Source: a candidate division TA06 bacterium SM23_40 (lineage in GTDB: Bacteria; LJUI01; SM1-40). Taken from it: a stretch of DNA of 64,000 nucleotides. The first letter of the stretch is position 1; each line of letters opens with the position of its first letter. Shown in pieces: positions 56,053 to 64,000 of this stretch. The DNA lies in the NCBI GenBank assembly GCA_001303705.1, contig LJUI01000002.1, positions 1 through 64,000 of the forward strand. Direction: 5' to 3'. The notes below the pieces were generated by a model. The model was not told the DNA's origin. It saw only the letters and a program-made list of their open reading frames with translations, and ran no database searches. The position numbers and the translations under genes are program-made.

Positions 56053-56799
56053 ATGATAGAGCTGATTGATATTCACAAGTGGCTGGGTGGTCAGGAGGTA
56101 TTGCGGGGCGTCGATCTCCACATCGAGACCGGTGAGACGCTTGTCATCATCGGCCGGAGTGGATGTGGAAAGACCGTTCTCCTGAAGCATCTGATCGGGC
56201 TGATGAGACCGGACCAGGGACGCATACTGCTGAATGGATTCGACTACGCACGGCTGTCAACGCCTGAGCTGTATGCGATGAGACGGCGTTTCGGTATGGT
56301 CTTTCAGGGATCAGCGCTGTTCGACACGATGACGGTAGCCGAGAATGTGGGCCTTGGCCTGCGTGAACATACCTCGATGTCCAGAGACGAGATCGCGGAG
56401 GTCGTCAGCGAGAGGCTGAGGATGGTGGGCTTGTCCGGCCTCGACCATCAGAGGCCGGCTGAGCTCTCGGGCGGGATGAAGAAGCGTGTCGCCCTTGCTC
56501 GGGCGCTGGCGATGGATCCAGAGTACGTGCTGTACGACGAGCCCACCACGGGTCTCGACCCGATAACGGCCGACATGATAAACGAACTCATCAAGTGTCT
56601 CCAGGCCCAGCTTACCATTACCTCCGTTGCCGTCACCCACGACATGAAGAGCGCATACAAGATAGCCGATCGTATCGCCATGCTGTATCAAGGTAGGATC
56701 ATCTTCAGCGGGAGTCCTGTCGAGGTCCGGGAGACCGGTAATCCGGTTGTACAGCAGTTCATCCAGGGGATAGCTGAGGGGCCGATTGAGTGCCGATAG
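56053..56799 (+). CDS. mlaF: MlaF-type ABC transporter ATPase
   Basis: 248 residues. Walker A GRSGCGKT, signature LSGGMKKRVALARAL, Walker B YVLYDEPTTGLDP, switch His in AVTHD. 4 bp after mlaE. Powers the MlaED complex. Confidence 0.95.
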   Translation: MIELIDIHKWLGGQEVLRGVDLHIETGETLVIIGRSGCGKTVLLKHLIGLMRPDQGRILLNGFDYARLSTPELYAMRRRFGMVFQGSALFDTMTVAENVGLGLREHTSMSRDEIAEVVSERLRMVGLSGLDHQRPAELSGGMKKRVALARALAMDPEYVLYDEPTTGLDPITADMINELIKCLQAQLTITSVAVTHDMKSAYKIADRIAMLYQGRIIFSGSPVEVRETGNPVVQQFIQGIAEGPIECR

Positions 56800-56829
56800 G
56801 TATCCACCACAGGTCTCGGAGAAGGGAGT

Positions 56830-57705
56830 ATGAGTGACAGAGGCGTGAAAGCGACGGTGGGAACGATCGTCATCCTCGCGGTGGCGATAGCTCTGGTCGG
56901 CGTCATCTGGCTGGGCCAGTACGGGCTGTACAGAGAGCATGAAACGGTGACGGTGCGGTTCGTCGATGTCGCCGGTCTGGAGAAGGGCGATGGGGTGGCG
57001 GTGGCAGGCGTTCACAAGGGGCGAGTTGTCGACATCTCTCTGCGCGGACGGGAGGCATATGTGCAACTCCTCCTCGACAGAGACGTCTGGCTGGCCGAAG
57101 ACGCGACCTTCTCCATCAAGAGCAAGAGCGCCCTGGGGGAGAAGTTCGTCTCCATCGATCCCGGCAGCTCGTCGGTTCGTCTCGCTCTCACCGAGCCTGC
57201 CACGGGCCGGACGCTGAGCGATCTGTCCGGGGCCACCGAGCAACTGGGGGTGATCGCATCGCGCCTCGGCGAGGTTATCATCTCCCTGGAGGAGAACGTG
57301 CTGAATGACGAGGTCCTGGGATCGCTGCGCGAGACGGTTGAGAACCTGAAGGCTGCTACTGGCTCGATCTCGGAGTTGACGGCGGAGAACCGAGGCGATC
57401 TGAGGCGGGCGGTAACGGGCATGCGGGGGGCATCGGCGGAACTGCAGACGGCTGCCTCGGGTCTCAGCAAGCTCGTCAACACCAATGAGCCTCAGATCAC
57501 AGATGCCATCGGCCGACTGTCGGGTGTGGCCGAGCGTCTCGACACGCTGACGGCTCGATTGGAGAACGGCGAGGGAACACTCGGCAGGTTGCTCGAGGAC
57601 GATGCACTGTATGTCAGCCTCCAGAGTACAGCCGATGAGCTGCGGACGCTCATACAGGATGTGAAGAAGAATCCGGGGCGCTACATTCACTTATCGATCT
57701 TCTAG
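56830..57705 (+). CDS. mlaD: MlaD-type MCE substrate-binding protein
   Basis: 291 residues with an N-terminal transmembrane anchor (about 10-33) and one MCE domain (about 40-120: VTVRFVDVAGLEKGDGVAVAGVHKGRVVDISL), then a long helical region. It forms the periplasmic ring that receives lipids. The three-gene mlaEFD set lacks mlaB and mlaC, as is usual outside proteobacteria. Confidence 0.93.
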   Translation: MSDRGVKATVGTIVILAVAIALVGVIWLGQYGLYREHETVTVRFVDVAGLEKGDGVAVAGVHKGRVVDISLRGREAYVQLLLDRDVWLAEDATFSIKSKSALGEKFVSIDPGSSSVRLALTEPATGRTLSDLSGATEQLGVIASRLGEVIISLEENVLNDEVLGSLRETVENLKAATGSISELTAENRGDLRRAVTGMRGASAELQTAASGLSKLVNTNEPQITDAIGRLSGVAERLDTLTARLENGEGTLGRLLEDDALYVSLQSTADELRTLIQDVKKNPGRYIHLSIF

Positions 57706-57709
57706 GGCG

Positions 57710-59080
57710 ATGGCAAAGGAGAGAGTGCAGTTCGTCTGCCGTGAGTGCGGGTACGAATCAGCCCGCTGGCTGGGGCGCTGCCCCCAGTGCGGGATGTGGA
57801 ATGCCCTTGTCGAGGCGCCGGTGCCACAGCGCGACTCCGGCGCAGCGGCGAGGCCGGGGATAGGGGGGGTTCCCAAGAGGCTCTCTGAATTCGCGCCTAC
57901 GTCCGACGCCCGGCTGAGCACCGCGATCGGAGAGTTCGACCGGGTGCTCGGCGGCGGGGTCGTCCCGGGCTCGTTCATCCTGGTCGGTGGGGATCCAGGG
58001 ATCGGCAAATCGACTCTTGTGATGCAGGGCATGGACGGGCTGGCCCGTCAGGGCGTGCGCGTCGTGTACTCCAGCGGGGAGGAGTCCCCCGGCCAGACGG
58101 GCATGCGTGCGCGTCGTCTTGGCATTTCGGGCGATGAATTCTATATTGTATGTGAGACGAGTCTGGATGCCATTCTCGACCATGTCGCTGCGCTCCAGCC
58201 GGGTGTGCTGGTCATCGACTCGATCCAGACGACGCATCGGACCGGCGTCGCCAGCTCTCCTGGCAGCATCGGGCAGGTCCGCGAGTGTGGGGCGGAGCTG
58301 ATGCGGGTGGCCAAGAGCGACGGCGTAGCTGTCATCGTCATCGGCCATGTGACAAAGGAGGGCTTGGTCGCCGGGCCCCGCACGCTCGAGCACATGGTCG
58401 ATACCGTGCTCTATATAGAGGGCGATCGCTACCATCAGTATCGCCTTCTGAGGGCCGCCAAGAACCGTTTCGGGTCGACGAATGAGATCGGCGTCTTCGA
58501 GATGAGCGGTGCCGGGCTCCAGGAGGTGCCCAATCCCTCGCAGATGTTCCTATCTGAGAGAGTTCGCGGCGCACCAGGTTCTGTCGTCGGCTGCGCCATA
58601 GAGGGAACGCGGCCGCTCCTCGTGGAGACGCAGGCGCTTGTCTCGCCCAGCTGCTATGGTGTCCCTCAGCGAGTCGCCACGGGTGTAGATCGTCAGCGTC
58701 TTGCTATGCTTCTCGCGGTACTCGAACGAAGAGTTGGGATGAGGCTCGGCGATTCCGACGTATTCGTTAACGTGGCCGGGGGCCTGAGGGTGACCGAGCC
58801 AGCGCTCGACCTCTCGGTTGTGCTTGCGGTGGCGTCGAGCGTGAAGAATGCGGCGTGCGATCCGGATGCGATTGTGGTCGGCGAGGTCGGCCTCGGCGGC
58901 GAGGTGAGGGGCGTAAGCCAGGCGGCTCGTCGGGTCGCGGAAGCGGCGAAGCTCGGGTTCGCGCGGTGTATTATTGCCGCCGCCAATGTGAAATCCCTCG
59001 ATGACGCGGAGAATATCACGATCAGAGGGGTGCGCGACGTTATAGATGCCCTCGATGCAATCGATACTCTGTCCCGTTGA
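57710..59080 (+). CDS. radA: DNA repair ATPase RadA/Sms
   Basis: 456 residues. Zinc finger Cys10, Cys13, Cys24 and Cys27; Walker A GDPGIGKST; the RadA-specific KNRFGSTNEIGVFEM motif; and a C-terminal Lon-like domain. It acts in branch migration during homologous recombination. It starts 4 bp after mlaD. Confidence 0.95.
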   Translation: MAKERVQFVCRECGYESARWLGRCPQCGMWNALVEAPVPQRDSGAAARPGIGGVPKRLSEFAPTSDARLSTAIGEFDRVLGGGVVPGSFILVGGDPGIGKSTLVMQGMDGLARQGVRVVYSSGEESPGQTGMRARRLGISGDEFYIVCETSLDAILDHVAALQPGVLVIDSIQTTHRTGVASSPGSIGQVRECGAELMRVAKSDGVAVIVIGHVTKEGLVAGPRTLEHMVDTVLYIEGDRYHQYRLLRAAKNRFGSTNEIGVFEMSGAGLQEVPNPSQMFLSERVRGAPGSVVGCAIEGTRPLLVETQALVSPSCYGVPQRVATGVDRQRLAMLLAVLERRVGMRLGDSDVFVNVAGGLRVTEPALDLSVVLAVASSVKNAACDPDAIVVGEVGLGGEVRGVSQAARRVAEAAKLGFARCIIAAANVKSLDDAENITIRGVRDVIDALDAIDTLSR

Positions 59081-59162
59081 GACAGCGCGCGGCCGGCAAT
59101 CGCATTGCCCATATCATCCATCATCATGTCGATCATCGGAGTGGAGAAAGGAGTGATATCCA

Positions 59163-60155
59163 TTGATCTACATCATATACGTACTATTCGTCCTGGTCTG
59201 CGGCCTCGTCGGATCAGCGATCGCGTGGAGATTGGAGGAGAACGTGCCGGGCTGGGCCGCGGCCGGCGTGATCCTGGCCGTAGTTGGCCTGGCGATCGAA
59301 TCTTTGTTGCGCCGCCTCTCAGTGCGGCGGGTGGTCGGCGGATCGATCGGGCTTCTTCTCGGGCTGGCCATCGCTAATGCCGTCGCCTACGTGATCTCTA
59401 CTGTGCCGGGCACCGCGCACGTCCGCCCCATCATCTTCGTACTGGCGAACGTCATATGCGGATACCTGGGACTGCGCGTAGGGTCCAGGGAGGCCGAACC
59501 GACGTCGTTCCTCTCGTTCGGCCTCGGCGCAGGGGGTCGGGGACACGATGGAGAGGGCAAGGTGCTCGATACGAGCGCGATCATCGATGGAAGAGTGGCC
59601 GATGTCTGCGAGTCCGGGTTCATTGAGGGCAGACTGATCGTGCCCCGTTTCGTCATGCGTGAACTTCAGCAGATAGCAGACTCGCCGGATCCTCTGCGGC
59701 GTGCCCGGGGACGCAGAGGACTCGAGATACTCAAGCGTATTCAGCAGCAGAAAGAAGTCAGTGTCATGATCGAAGACATCTCAGTGCCGGAGACAGAGGA
59801 TGAGAACGCCAGGCTCGTACGGTTCGCTGAGCAGAAGGGAGTTCAGCTCATCACGAGCGACTACGGGGTGAACAAGATCGGCGAGCTCCACGGAGTTCGG
59901 GTACTGAACGTCAACGAGCTGGCGAAAGCGCTGAGACCTGTCTTCCTGCCGGGTGAGGAAGTGACCGTTCGCCTCATCAAGAGAGGCAAAGAGTCAGGGC
60001 AGGGTGTGGGCTACCTTGAAGATGGCACCATGGTGGTCGTCGATGACGGGAGCAACAAGATCGGGAGGACTGTCGTCTCGACGGTGACGAGTCTCCTCCA
60101 GACGACGGCGGGTCGGATGATCTTCTCGAAGTTGAAAGGGAGCGAGAAACGATGA
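59163..60155 (+). CDS. PIN/TRAM-domain integral membrane protein (YacL-like)
   Basis: 330 residues from TTG 59163 (AAAGGAG 9 bp upstream). Four N-terminal transmembrane helices (about 1-110) precede a PIN nuclease domain (about 125-240: VLDTSAIIDGRVAD with acidic residues, LITSDYGVNKI) and a C-terminal TRAM domain. It is a probable membrane-bound RNase or toxin-like nuclease of the YacL family, regularly next to radA and ispD. No antitoxin gene is adjacent. It overlaps ispDF by ATGA. Confidence 0.9.
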   Translation: MIYIIYVLFVLVCGLVGSAIAWRLEENVPGWAAAGVILAVVGLAIESLLRRLSVRRVVGGSIGLLLGLAIANAVAYVISTVPGTAHVRPIIFVLANVICGYLGLRVGSREAEPTSFLSFGLGAGGRGHDGEGKVLDTSAIIDGRVADVCESGFIEGRLIVPRFVMRELQQIADSPDPLRRARGRRGLEILKRIQQQKEVSVMIEDISVPETEDENARLVRFAEQKGVQLITSDYGVNKIGELHGVRVLNVNELAKALRPVFLPGEEVTVRLIKRGKESGQGVGYLEDGTMVVVDDGSNKIGRTVVSTVTSLLQTTAGRMIFSKLKGSEKR

Positions 60156-61408
60156 CGGTCGGCGCCCTCATTCCTGCGGCCGGGCTGGGAGAGCGCATGG
60201 GAGGAGGGTTGGAGAAGCAGTTTCTCCCCCTGGCGGGCGTGCCGGTCCTGGCGCGTACGCTCGCCGCGTTCGACGCGTCGGCGTCTGTCGGCCCCGTCGT
60301 AGTAGTCGTCAGGCCTGATCGGGTCGATTACTGCAGGCATGAAGTGGTGCTCCCATCGGGGTGCATCAAGGTCCGGGATATCGTTCCCGGTGGTGAAGAC
60401 CGACAGGATTCCGTACGTCTCGGCCTGCAGGCGCTGACGGACGTGGATGTAGTAGTTATTCACGACGCGGTAAGACCCCTGGTCTCGTCGGGGTTGATCG
60501 AGGAGACGATTCGGCTTTCCTCGACAGAGCCAGCCGTCGTGGCCGCGGTGCCGGCGGTCGACTCTCCCAAGGAGGTCGCCGACGGCGCTGTCCTCCGGAG
60601 CCTGGATCGGGAACGTGTATGGCTCGCCCAGACCCCGCAGACGTTCGAGCGGTCGCTGATCGAGCGGGCTCATCGTGAGGCCCGGGTGAAGGGCTACCGC
60701 ACGACCGACGACGCTGCCCTGGTTGAGTGGCTCGGAGTGCCGGTGAGCGTGGTGCCCGGGTCGCAGGACAATATCAAGATCACTACCCTGGAAGATCTGG
60801 CATACGCCGAATGGCTATTGAATCGACGCATCCACGCGCCCGCGGAAGGCCTTGAGGAGCGTGGTTACCTGCCCGGGCAGGAGAAGGGAGAAAGTCTCAT
60901 GGCGCCAGGAGTCCGGGAAGGGCGCTCCTCGCTGCGGGCCGGGGTCGGGTATGACGTCCATCCGTTCGACGCGGGAAGGCGACTCGTGCTCGGCGGGGTC
61001 GAGGTGGAGTATACCGCTGGCCTCGGCGGCCATTCCGATGCAGATGTACTATCGCATGCTATCGCCGATGCACTCCTCGGTGCTGCCTCCCTCGGGGATG
61101 TCGGCCGTCTTTTCCCGGACTCGGACGAACGCTACCGGGACATATCGAGTCTCGTACTGCTGGAACAGGTCCACGCCGCGATCCGGGCGAAGGGTCTGTC
61201 CGTCGCCAATGTTGATGCGACCGTCCTTGCAGAACAGCCGATGCTTGGCCCGTATGTCGAGCAGATGAAGAAGAATGTCGCCCGTGCTCTCCGTGCGCCG
61301 CCCGAGCGGGTATCTGTCAAAGCGACACGTGGTGAGGGTCTGGGGTTCGTCGGGCGCGGGGAGGGGATGGCGGCCGTGGCGGTCGCGCTCCTGGTCTCAG
61401 GAGGTTGA
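60152..61408 (+). CDS. ispDF: Bifunctional IspD-IspF fusion (MEP isoprenoid pathway)
   Basis: 418 residues. The IspD half (about 1-230) has the cytidylyltransferase motifs GLGERMGGGLEKQFLPLAG and VVIHDAVRPLVS. The IspF half (about 262-418) has GYDVHPFD, GGHSDADVLSHAIADALLG and the TRGEGLGFVGRGEG end. It makes CDP-ME and cyclises to MEcPP. The single open frame with no internal stop and a short linker shows a true fusion; the intermediate IspE is elsewhere. Confidence 0.95.
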   Translation: MTVGALIPAAGLGERMGGGLEKQFLPLAGVPVLARTLAAFDASASVGPVVVVVRPDRVDYCRHEVVLPSGCIKVRDIVPGGEDRQDSVRLGLQALTDVDVVVIHDAVRPLVSSGLIEETIRLSSTEPAVVAAVPAVDSPKEVADGAVLRSLDRERVWLAQTPQTFERSLIERAHREARVKGYRTTDDAALVEWLGVPVSVVPGSQDNIKITTLEDLAYAEWLLNRRIHAPAEGLEERGYLPGQEKGESLMAPGVREGRSSLRAGVGYDVHPFDAGRRLVLGGVEVEYTAGLGGHSDADVLSHAIADALLGAASLGDVGRLFPDSDERYRDISSLVLLEQVHAAIRAKGLSVANVDATVLAEQPMLGPYVEQMKKNVARALRAPPERVSVKATRGEGLGFVGRGEGMAAVAVALLVSGG

Positions 61409-61433
61409 CCTGATCTCGAGCAGAGGGGCGAAC

Positions 61434-62165
61434 GTGCCTGCACGACAAACGGGCGGCGCCCTCAAACGGCAATGCGTTTCTGAGGGGGGCGGACGTCATT
61501 TGGTGCTTCTCGGGGCTCTGGCGGTGCTCGCCATTGTCTTCGCTCTGGTGGTGCTCGACGTCGCCGCGTCGAGCGGGGAAGAGGGCGAGCGGGGGATCCC
61601 CGCGCGCGAACGGTTTGCGCGATCGCTCGAACAGCACGGCATTCCCAGGGAGCTGATCGTCGTCGCAATCGCCACCTTACCCGTATTCGAGCTTCGAGGT
61701 TCGATACCGGTGGCCCTGGGGCTGTTCCAGATGACGTGGTGGTATGGATTCTGCCTCTCCGTGGTCGGGAACCTCATTCCTGTTGTCCCGCTGTTGATTG
61801 CGCTCGGTCCGGTGTCACAGCGGCTATCGCGGTTTGCGATCTGGGATCGCTTCTTCCAGTGGCTGTTCGCACGGACGAGGAGACGCAGCGACATCGTCAG
61901 GCGATATGGAGCTGTGGGGCTCATGTTGTTCGTCGCGATACCTCTCCCCGTCACGGGCGCATGGACAGGATGCGTGGCAGCTTTTCTATTCGGTGTTGAT
62001 CTGATGCAGGCCCTTCCCGCAATCATACTCGGGGTCTGCATCGCAGGGACCGTGGTCACGTCACTTATCAAGTTGGGAGTCGTCGGGGCGATCATAGCCG
62101 GGGGAGCACTCACTTTCATTGCCCTCACAAGCTTCATGGGGTGGGTCCGGCGTGACAGGGCATAA
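61434..62165 (+). CDS. Putative small multidrug export / DedA-like membrane protein (COG2426)
   Basis: 243 residues from GTG 61434 (GAGGGGCG upstream); an open frame running back into ispDF is a shadow. About five transmembrane helices with the COG2426 motifs ELRGSIPVALGLF (about 87-99) and MLFVAIPLPVTGAWTGCVAAFLFG. Annotated in other genomes as a small multidrug export protein; the substrate is unproven. Confidence 0.88.
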   Translation: MPARQTGGALKRQCVSEGGGRHLVLLGALAVLAIVFALVVLDVAASSGEEGERGIPARERFARSLEQHGIPRELIVVAIATLPVFELRGSIPVALGLFQMTWWYGFCLSVVGNLIPVVPLLIALGPVSQRLSRFAIWDRFFQWLFARTRRRSDIVRRYGAVGLMLFVAIPLPVTGAWTGCVAAFLFGVDLMQALPAIILGVCIAGTVVTSLIKLGVVGAIIAGGALTFIALTSFMGWVRRDRA

Positions 62166-62286
62166 CTTGGTTTGCGAATGGGATCGAACGGAGTGTCGAG
62201 ATTGCGCTGCGTGTCCGACTGGCGAGCGAGGCGATCTAGTTGAGACCCCTGGTGATCCCTGACGCCACACGATCAAGAGGAGAACG

Positions 62287-63363
62287 ATGAACAAGCGCGA
62301 ACGCCTGCTCAAGAAGCTTACTGAAGCCTGGGGACCTTCGGGGTTTGAGAGCGATGTTGCGAGCATCATTAGTGAGGAGCTCGCGCCGGTAGGCAAGCTG
62401 TCTCGGGACAAGCTCGGAAGCGTGATCGCCGTCCAGGAAGGCCGGACAAAACGGGGACCGCGTATCATGCTCGCTGCGCACATGGATGAAGTGGGGTTCA
62501 TGGTACAGCAGATCACGAAAGAGGGGTATTTGCGGTTCCTCGCTCTCGGCGGGTGGAGTCCACGCGCAATGCCCTCTATGAGGGTGTTGATCAGGACGCA
62601 CACCGGCAAGGACGTGGTCGGTGTGGTGGGCTTCAAGCCTCCACACGAGCTCGGCCCTGAGGAGCGCAAGAAGCCGATCGAACTCAAGGATCTTCATATC
62701 GACGTAGGGGCGATCGACAAATATGATGTCAAGAAGGAGCTGGGCATCCGCGTGGGAGACCCGATCGCCCCTGTGACTCAGTTCGTTCCCATGACCAACA
62801 AGGAGATGTACCTGGCCAAGGCCTGGGACGACCGGTCCGGGTGCGCGCTCATGGTGGAGGCGATGCAAGAGTTGGCTGAGACGAAACATCCCAATACGGT
62901 CATCGGCGTGGGCACTGTCCAGGAAGAAGTGGGACTCCGTGGTGCGCAGACGAGCGGGCACGCAGTCAAGCCCGATCTGGCCCTGGCGATCGATGTGGCA
63001 CTGGCACGAGACACGCCCGGATATCGCGAGGATACTGACTGCCGGATGGGAGCAGGAGCTGCGATTCTCGCCTACGATTCCACCATGATTCCGAACCTCG
63101 CGTTGCGCGATCTCGCGGTCGATGTTGCGGAGGAGGAGGGGATCCCCTATCAAGTGACGACGCTCCGCGGGGGGTACGATACAGGACGGATCCACATCCA
63201 GCGCGAAGGCGTGCCCAGCCTTGCGTTGGGAGTTCCCACCCGCTATGCCCACAGCACGGAGAGCGTCATTCATCGTAAGGACTATGAGAGCGCACTGAGG
63301 CTGATCGTCGCTCTCGTCGAGCGACTCGACAGGCGAACGGTCGACAAGGTAGTGACGAGGTGA
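62287..63363 (+). CDS. M42-family aminopeptidase (glutamyl aminopeptidase/endoglucanase homologue)
   Basis: 358 residues (AAGAGGAG upstream). Zinc-site motifs HMDEVGFMV, AWDDRSG, QEEVGLRGAQ and the late YAHSTESV His are all present, giving the co-catalytic dimetal centre. It cleaves N-terminal residues from peptides in large self-assembled tetrahedra. The frequent endoglucanase label in databases is historical. Confidence 0.93.
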   Translation: MNKRERLLKKLTEAWGPSGFESDVASIISEELAPVGKLSRDKLGSVIAVQEGRTKRGPRIMLAAHMDEVGFMVQQITKEGYLRFLALGGWSPRAMPSMRVLIRTHTGKDVVGVVGFKPPHELGPEERKKPIELKDLHIDVGAIDKYDVKKELGIRVGDPIAPVTQFVPMTNKEMYLAKAWDDRSGCALMVEAMQELAETKHPNTVIGVGTVQEEVGLRGAQTSGHAVKPDLALAIDVALARDTPGYREDTDCRMGAGAAILAYDSTMIPNLALRDLAVDVAEEEGIPYQVTTLRGGYDTGRIHIQREGVPSLALGVPTRYAHSTESVIHRKDYESALRLIVALVERLDRRTVDKVVTR

Positions 63364-63368
63364 CATAG

Positions 63369-63671
63369 ATGGAGGAGATGATCAAGGCTGTCCGTCGTTT
63401 CCACGAGAAACATGATTTCGCCCACAATAACGGACACGACCCGTTCTATCGCATGATGTTGATGATGGAGGAAGTGGGCGAGATATGCGAGGCTCTCACC
63501 AAGGGCAAGGAGAATCTGGCCGAGGAACATGCGGACCTTCTTATCCTCTTGCTGGGGAATTGCATCGCGTTCAATATCGACATCGAGGAGGCGTTCTGGA
63601 ATAAGTATCGTCGCGTCATGGAGAGGGAGGCGAGGTGGGTGGGCGGCAAGATTCGAGTCACTGATGGATAG
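63369..63671 (+). CDS. MazG-like nucleotide pyrophosphohydrolase
   Basis: 100 residues. The all-alpha NTP pyrophosphohydrolase motif is visible as MEEVGEICEAL followed by EEHADLLILLLGN, the EExxE and ExxD pairs that bind magnesium. Substrate could be a house-cleaning dNTP or phosphoribosyl-ATP (HisE); the sequence favours a MazG-like type. 5 bp after the M42 gene. Confidence 0.88.
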   Translation: MEEMIKAVRRFHEKHDFAHNNGHDPFYRMMLMMEEVGEICEALTKGKENLAEEHADLLILLLGNCIAFNIDIEEAFWNKYRRVMEREARWVGGKIRVTDG

Positions 63672-63767
63672 TAGAGACGGCAACTTCCCGGGGCTTGTTG
63701 AGGATCGAGCATCATCGGGGCCAGGTGGTTGCGCACAGCCGAATGTGCGGGCAATGAGGAACGAAAG

Positions 63768-64000
63768 ATGTGCGGAATACTGGGCATAGTAGACGGGGAG
63801 GACGTTGTCAGGCAGCTGTACGCCGGTCTTATGACACTGCAGCACCGGGGCCAGGACGCAGCGGGAATCATGGCATACGACGGGCGGTTCAATCTCAAGA
63901 AGGGGAATGGCCTGGTCAGGGACGTCTTCAATGCGAAGAACCTGGCGCGCCTCCGGGGCCCAACCGGGCTCGGCCATGTTCGCTACCCCACTGTTGGCGG
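63768..64000 (+). CDS. purF: Amidophosphoribosyltransferase, N-terminal part (gene runs off the window)
   Basis: The frame from ATG 63768 (AGGAACG upstream) is open to the window edge, 77 codons visible. It begins MCGILGIVDG, with the catalytic Cys2 of the Ntn glutaminase, then LQHRGQDAAGIMAYDG and LGHVRYPTVGG. PurF catalyses the first committed step of purine synthesis. There is no room to see the PRTase half. Confidence 0.93.
   Translation, partial: MCGILGIVDGEDVVRQLYAGLMTLQHRGQDAAGIMAYDGRFNLKKGNGLVRDVFNAKNLARLRGPTGLGHVRYPTVG

Overview
A 64 kb, GC-rich bacterial chromosomal segment. I can support 56 protein genes (one cut at each window end, one frameshifted) and one tRNA, all on the + strand. 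There is no sign of phage, transposon, integrase or CRISPR. Housekeeping genes with stop/start overlaps alternate with long secreted or outer-membrane proteins. Lipoproteins with lipoboxes, PorV/FadL-like barrels, an Mla lipid transporter and RlpA indicate a Gram-negative (diderm) cell. FlgD-Ig/sorting-tail-like C-termini on secreted proteins, PorV-like barrels, a lipoprotein starting [11 protein letters not shown] after its lipobox, and a lamin-tail protein suggest a member of the FCB superphylum or a related candidate phylum (Eisenbacteria or Krumholzibacteria-like). That placement is inference from protein style; no 16S gene is present.

Layout. 1-3200: secreted/lipoprotein genes, a rhomboid protease, a degenerate 42-bp tandem repeat, and a YacP-like NYN gene broken by a 13-bp tandem duplication. 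3223-9290: tRNA-Leu(UAG) with a near-consensus promoter, then tig-clpP-clpX-lon, a protein-quality-control operon with start/stop overlaps; ClpP has Asn where the catalytic Asp is expected. 9508-11797: tdh-kbl, threonine to glycine. 12016-15460: small coiled-coil protein, Hsp20, HtrA protease, sigma-70 factor. 15470-19472: M23 peptidase, an intrinsic terminator, then an M16 pair whose active-site elements are divided between the two subunits. 19644-25509: TPR lipoprotein, TldD, large TPR lipoprotein, RlpA, PyrF, PyrE. 25573-29288: subtilase with sorting-like tail, TolB-like propeller lipoprotein, DinB-like protein. 29456-32835: sugar-type ABC importer (two permeases and a binding protein, no ATPase). 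32950-46801: cell-surface block with an OB-fold mosaic protein, two PorV/FadL-like barrels flanking a helix-hairpin-helix/barrel fusion, a 5'-nucleotidase, two unrecognised proteins and a lamin-tail protein. 46994-50984: threonine aldolase, DHH nuclease with an unusual motif I, small barrel protein, D-aminoacyl-tRNA deacylase. 51219-64000: yicC-gmk-rpoZ-UDG4-dnaB-mlaEFD-radA-PIN/TRAM-ispDF-small export protein-M42-MazG-purF.

The items I would look at first are the ClpP Asp-to-Asn triad, the divided M16 pair behind a terminator, the secreted HhH/beta-barrel cluster at 36-41 kb, the alternating OB/unknown-module surface protein, and the 13-bp duplication that breaks the NYN gene. Seven sigma-70-like promoters (TTGACA-like box, 17-bp spacer) were found by eye; I searched for that pattern, so their uniform spacing is partly a selection effect.
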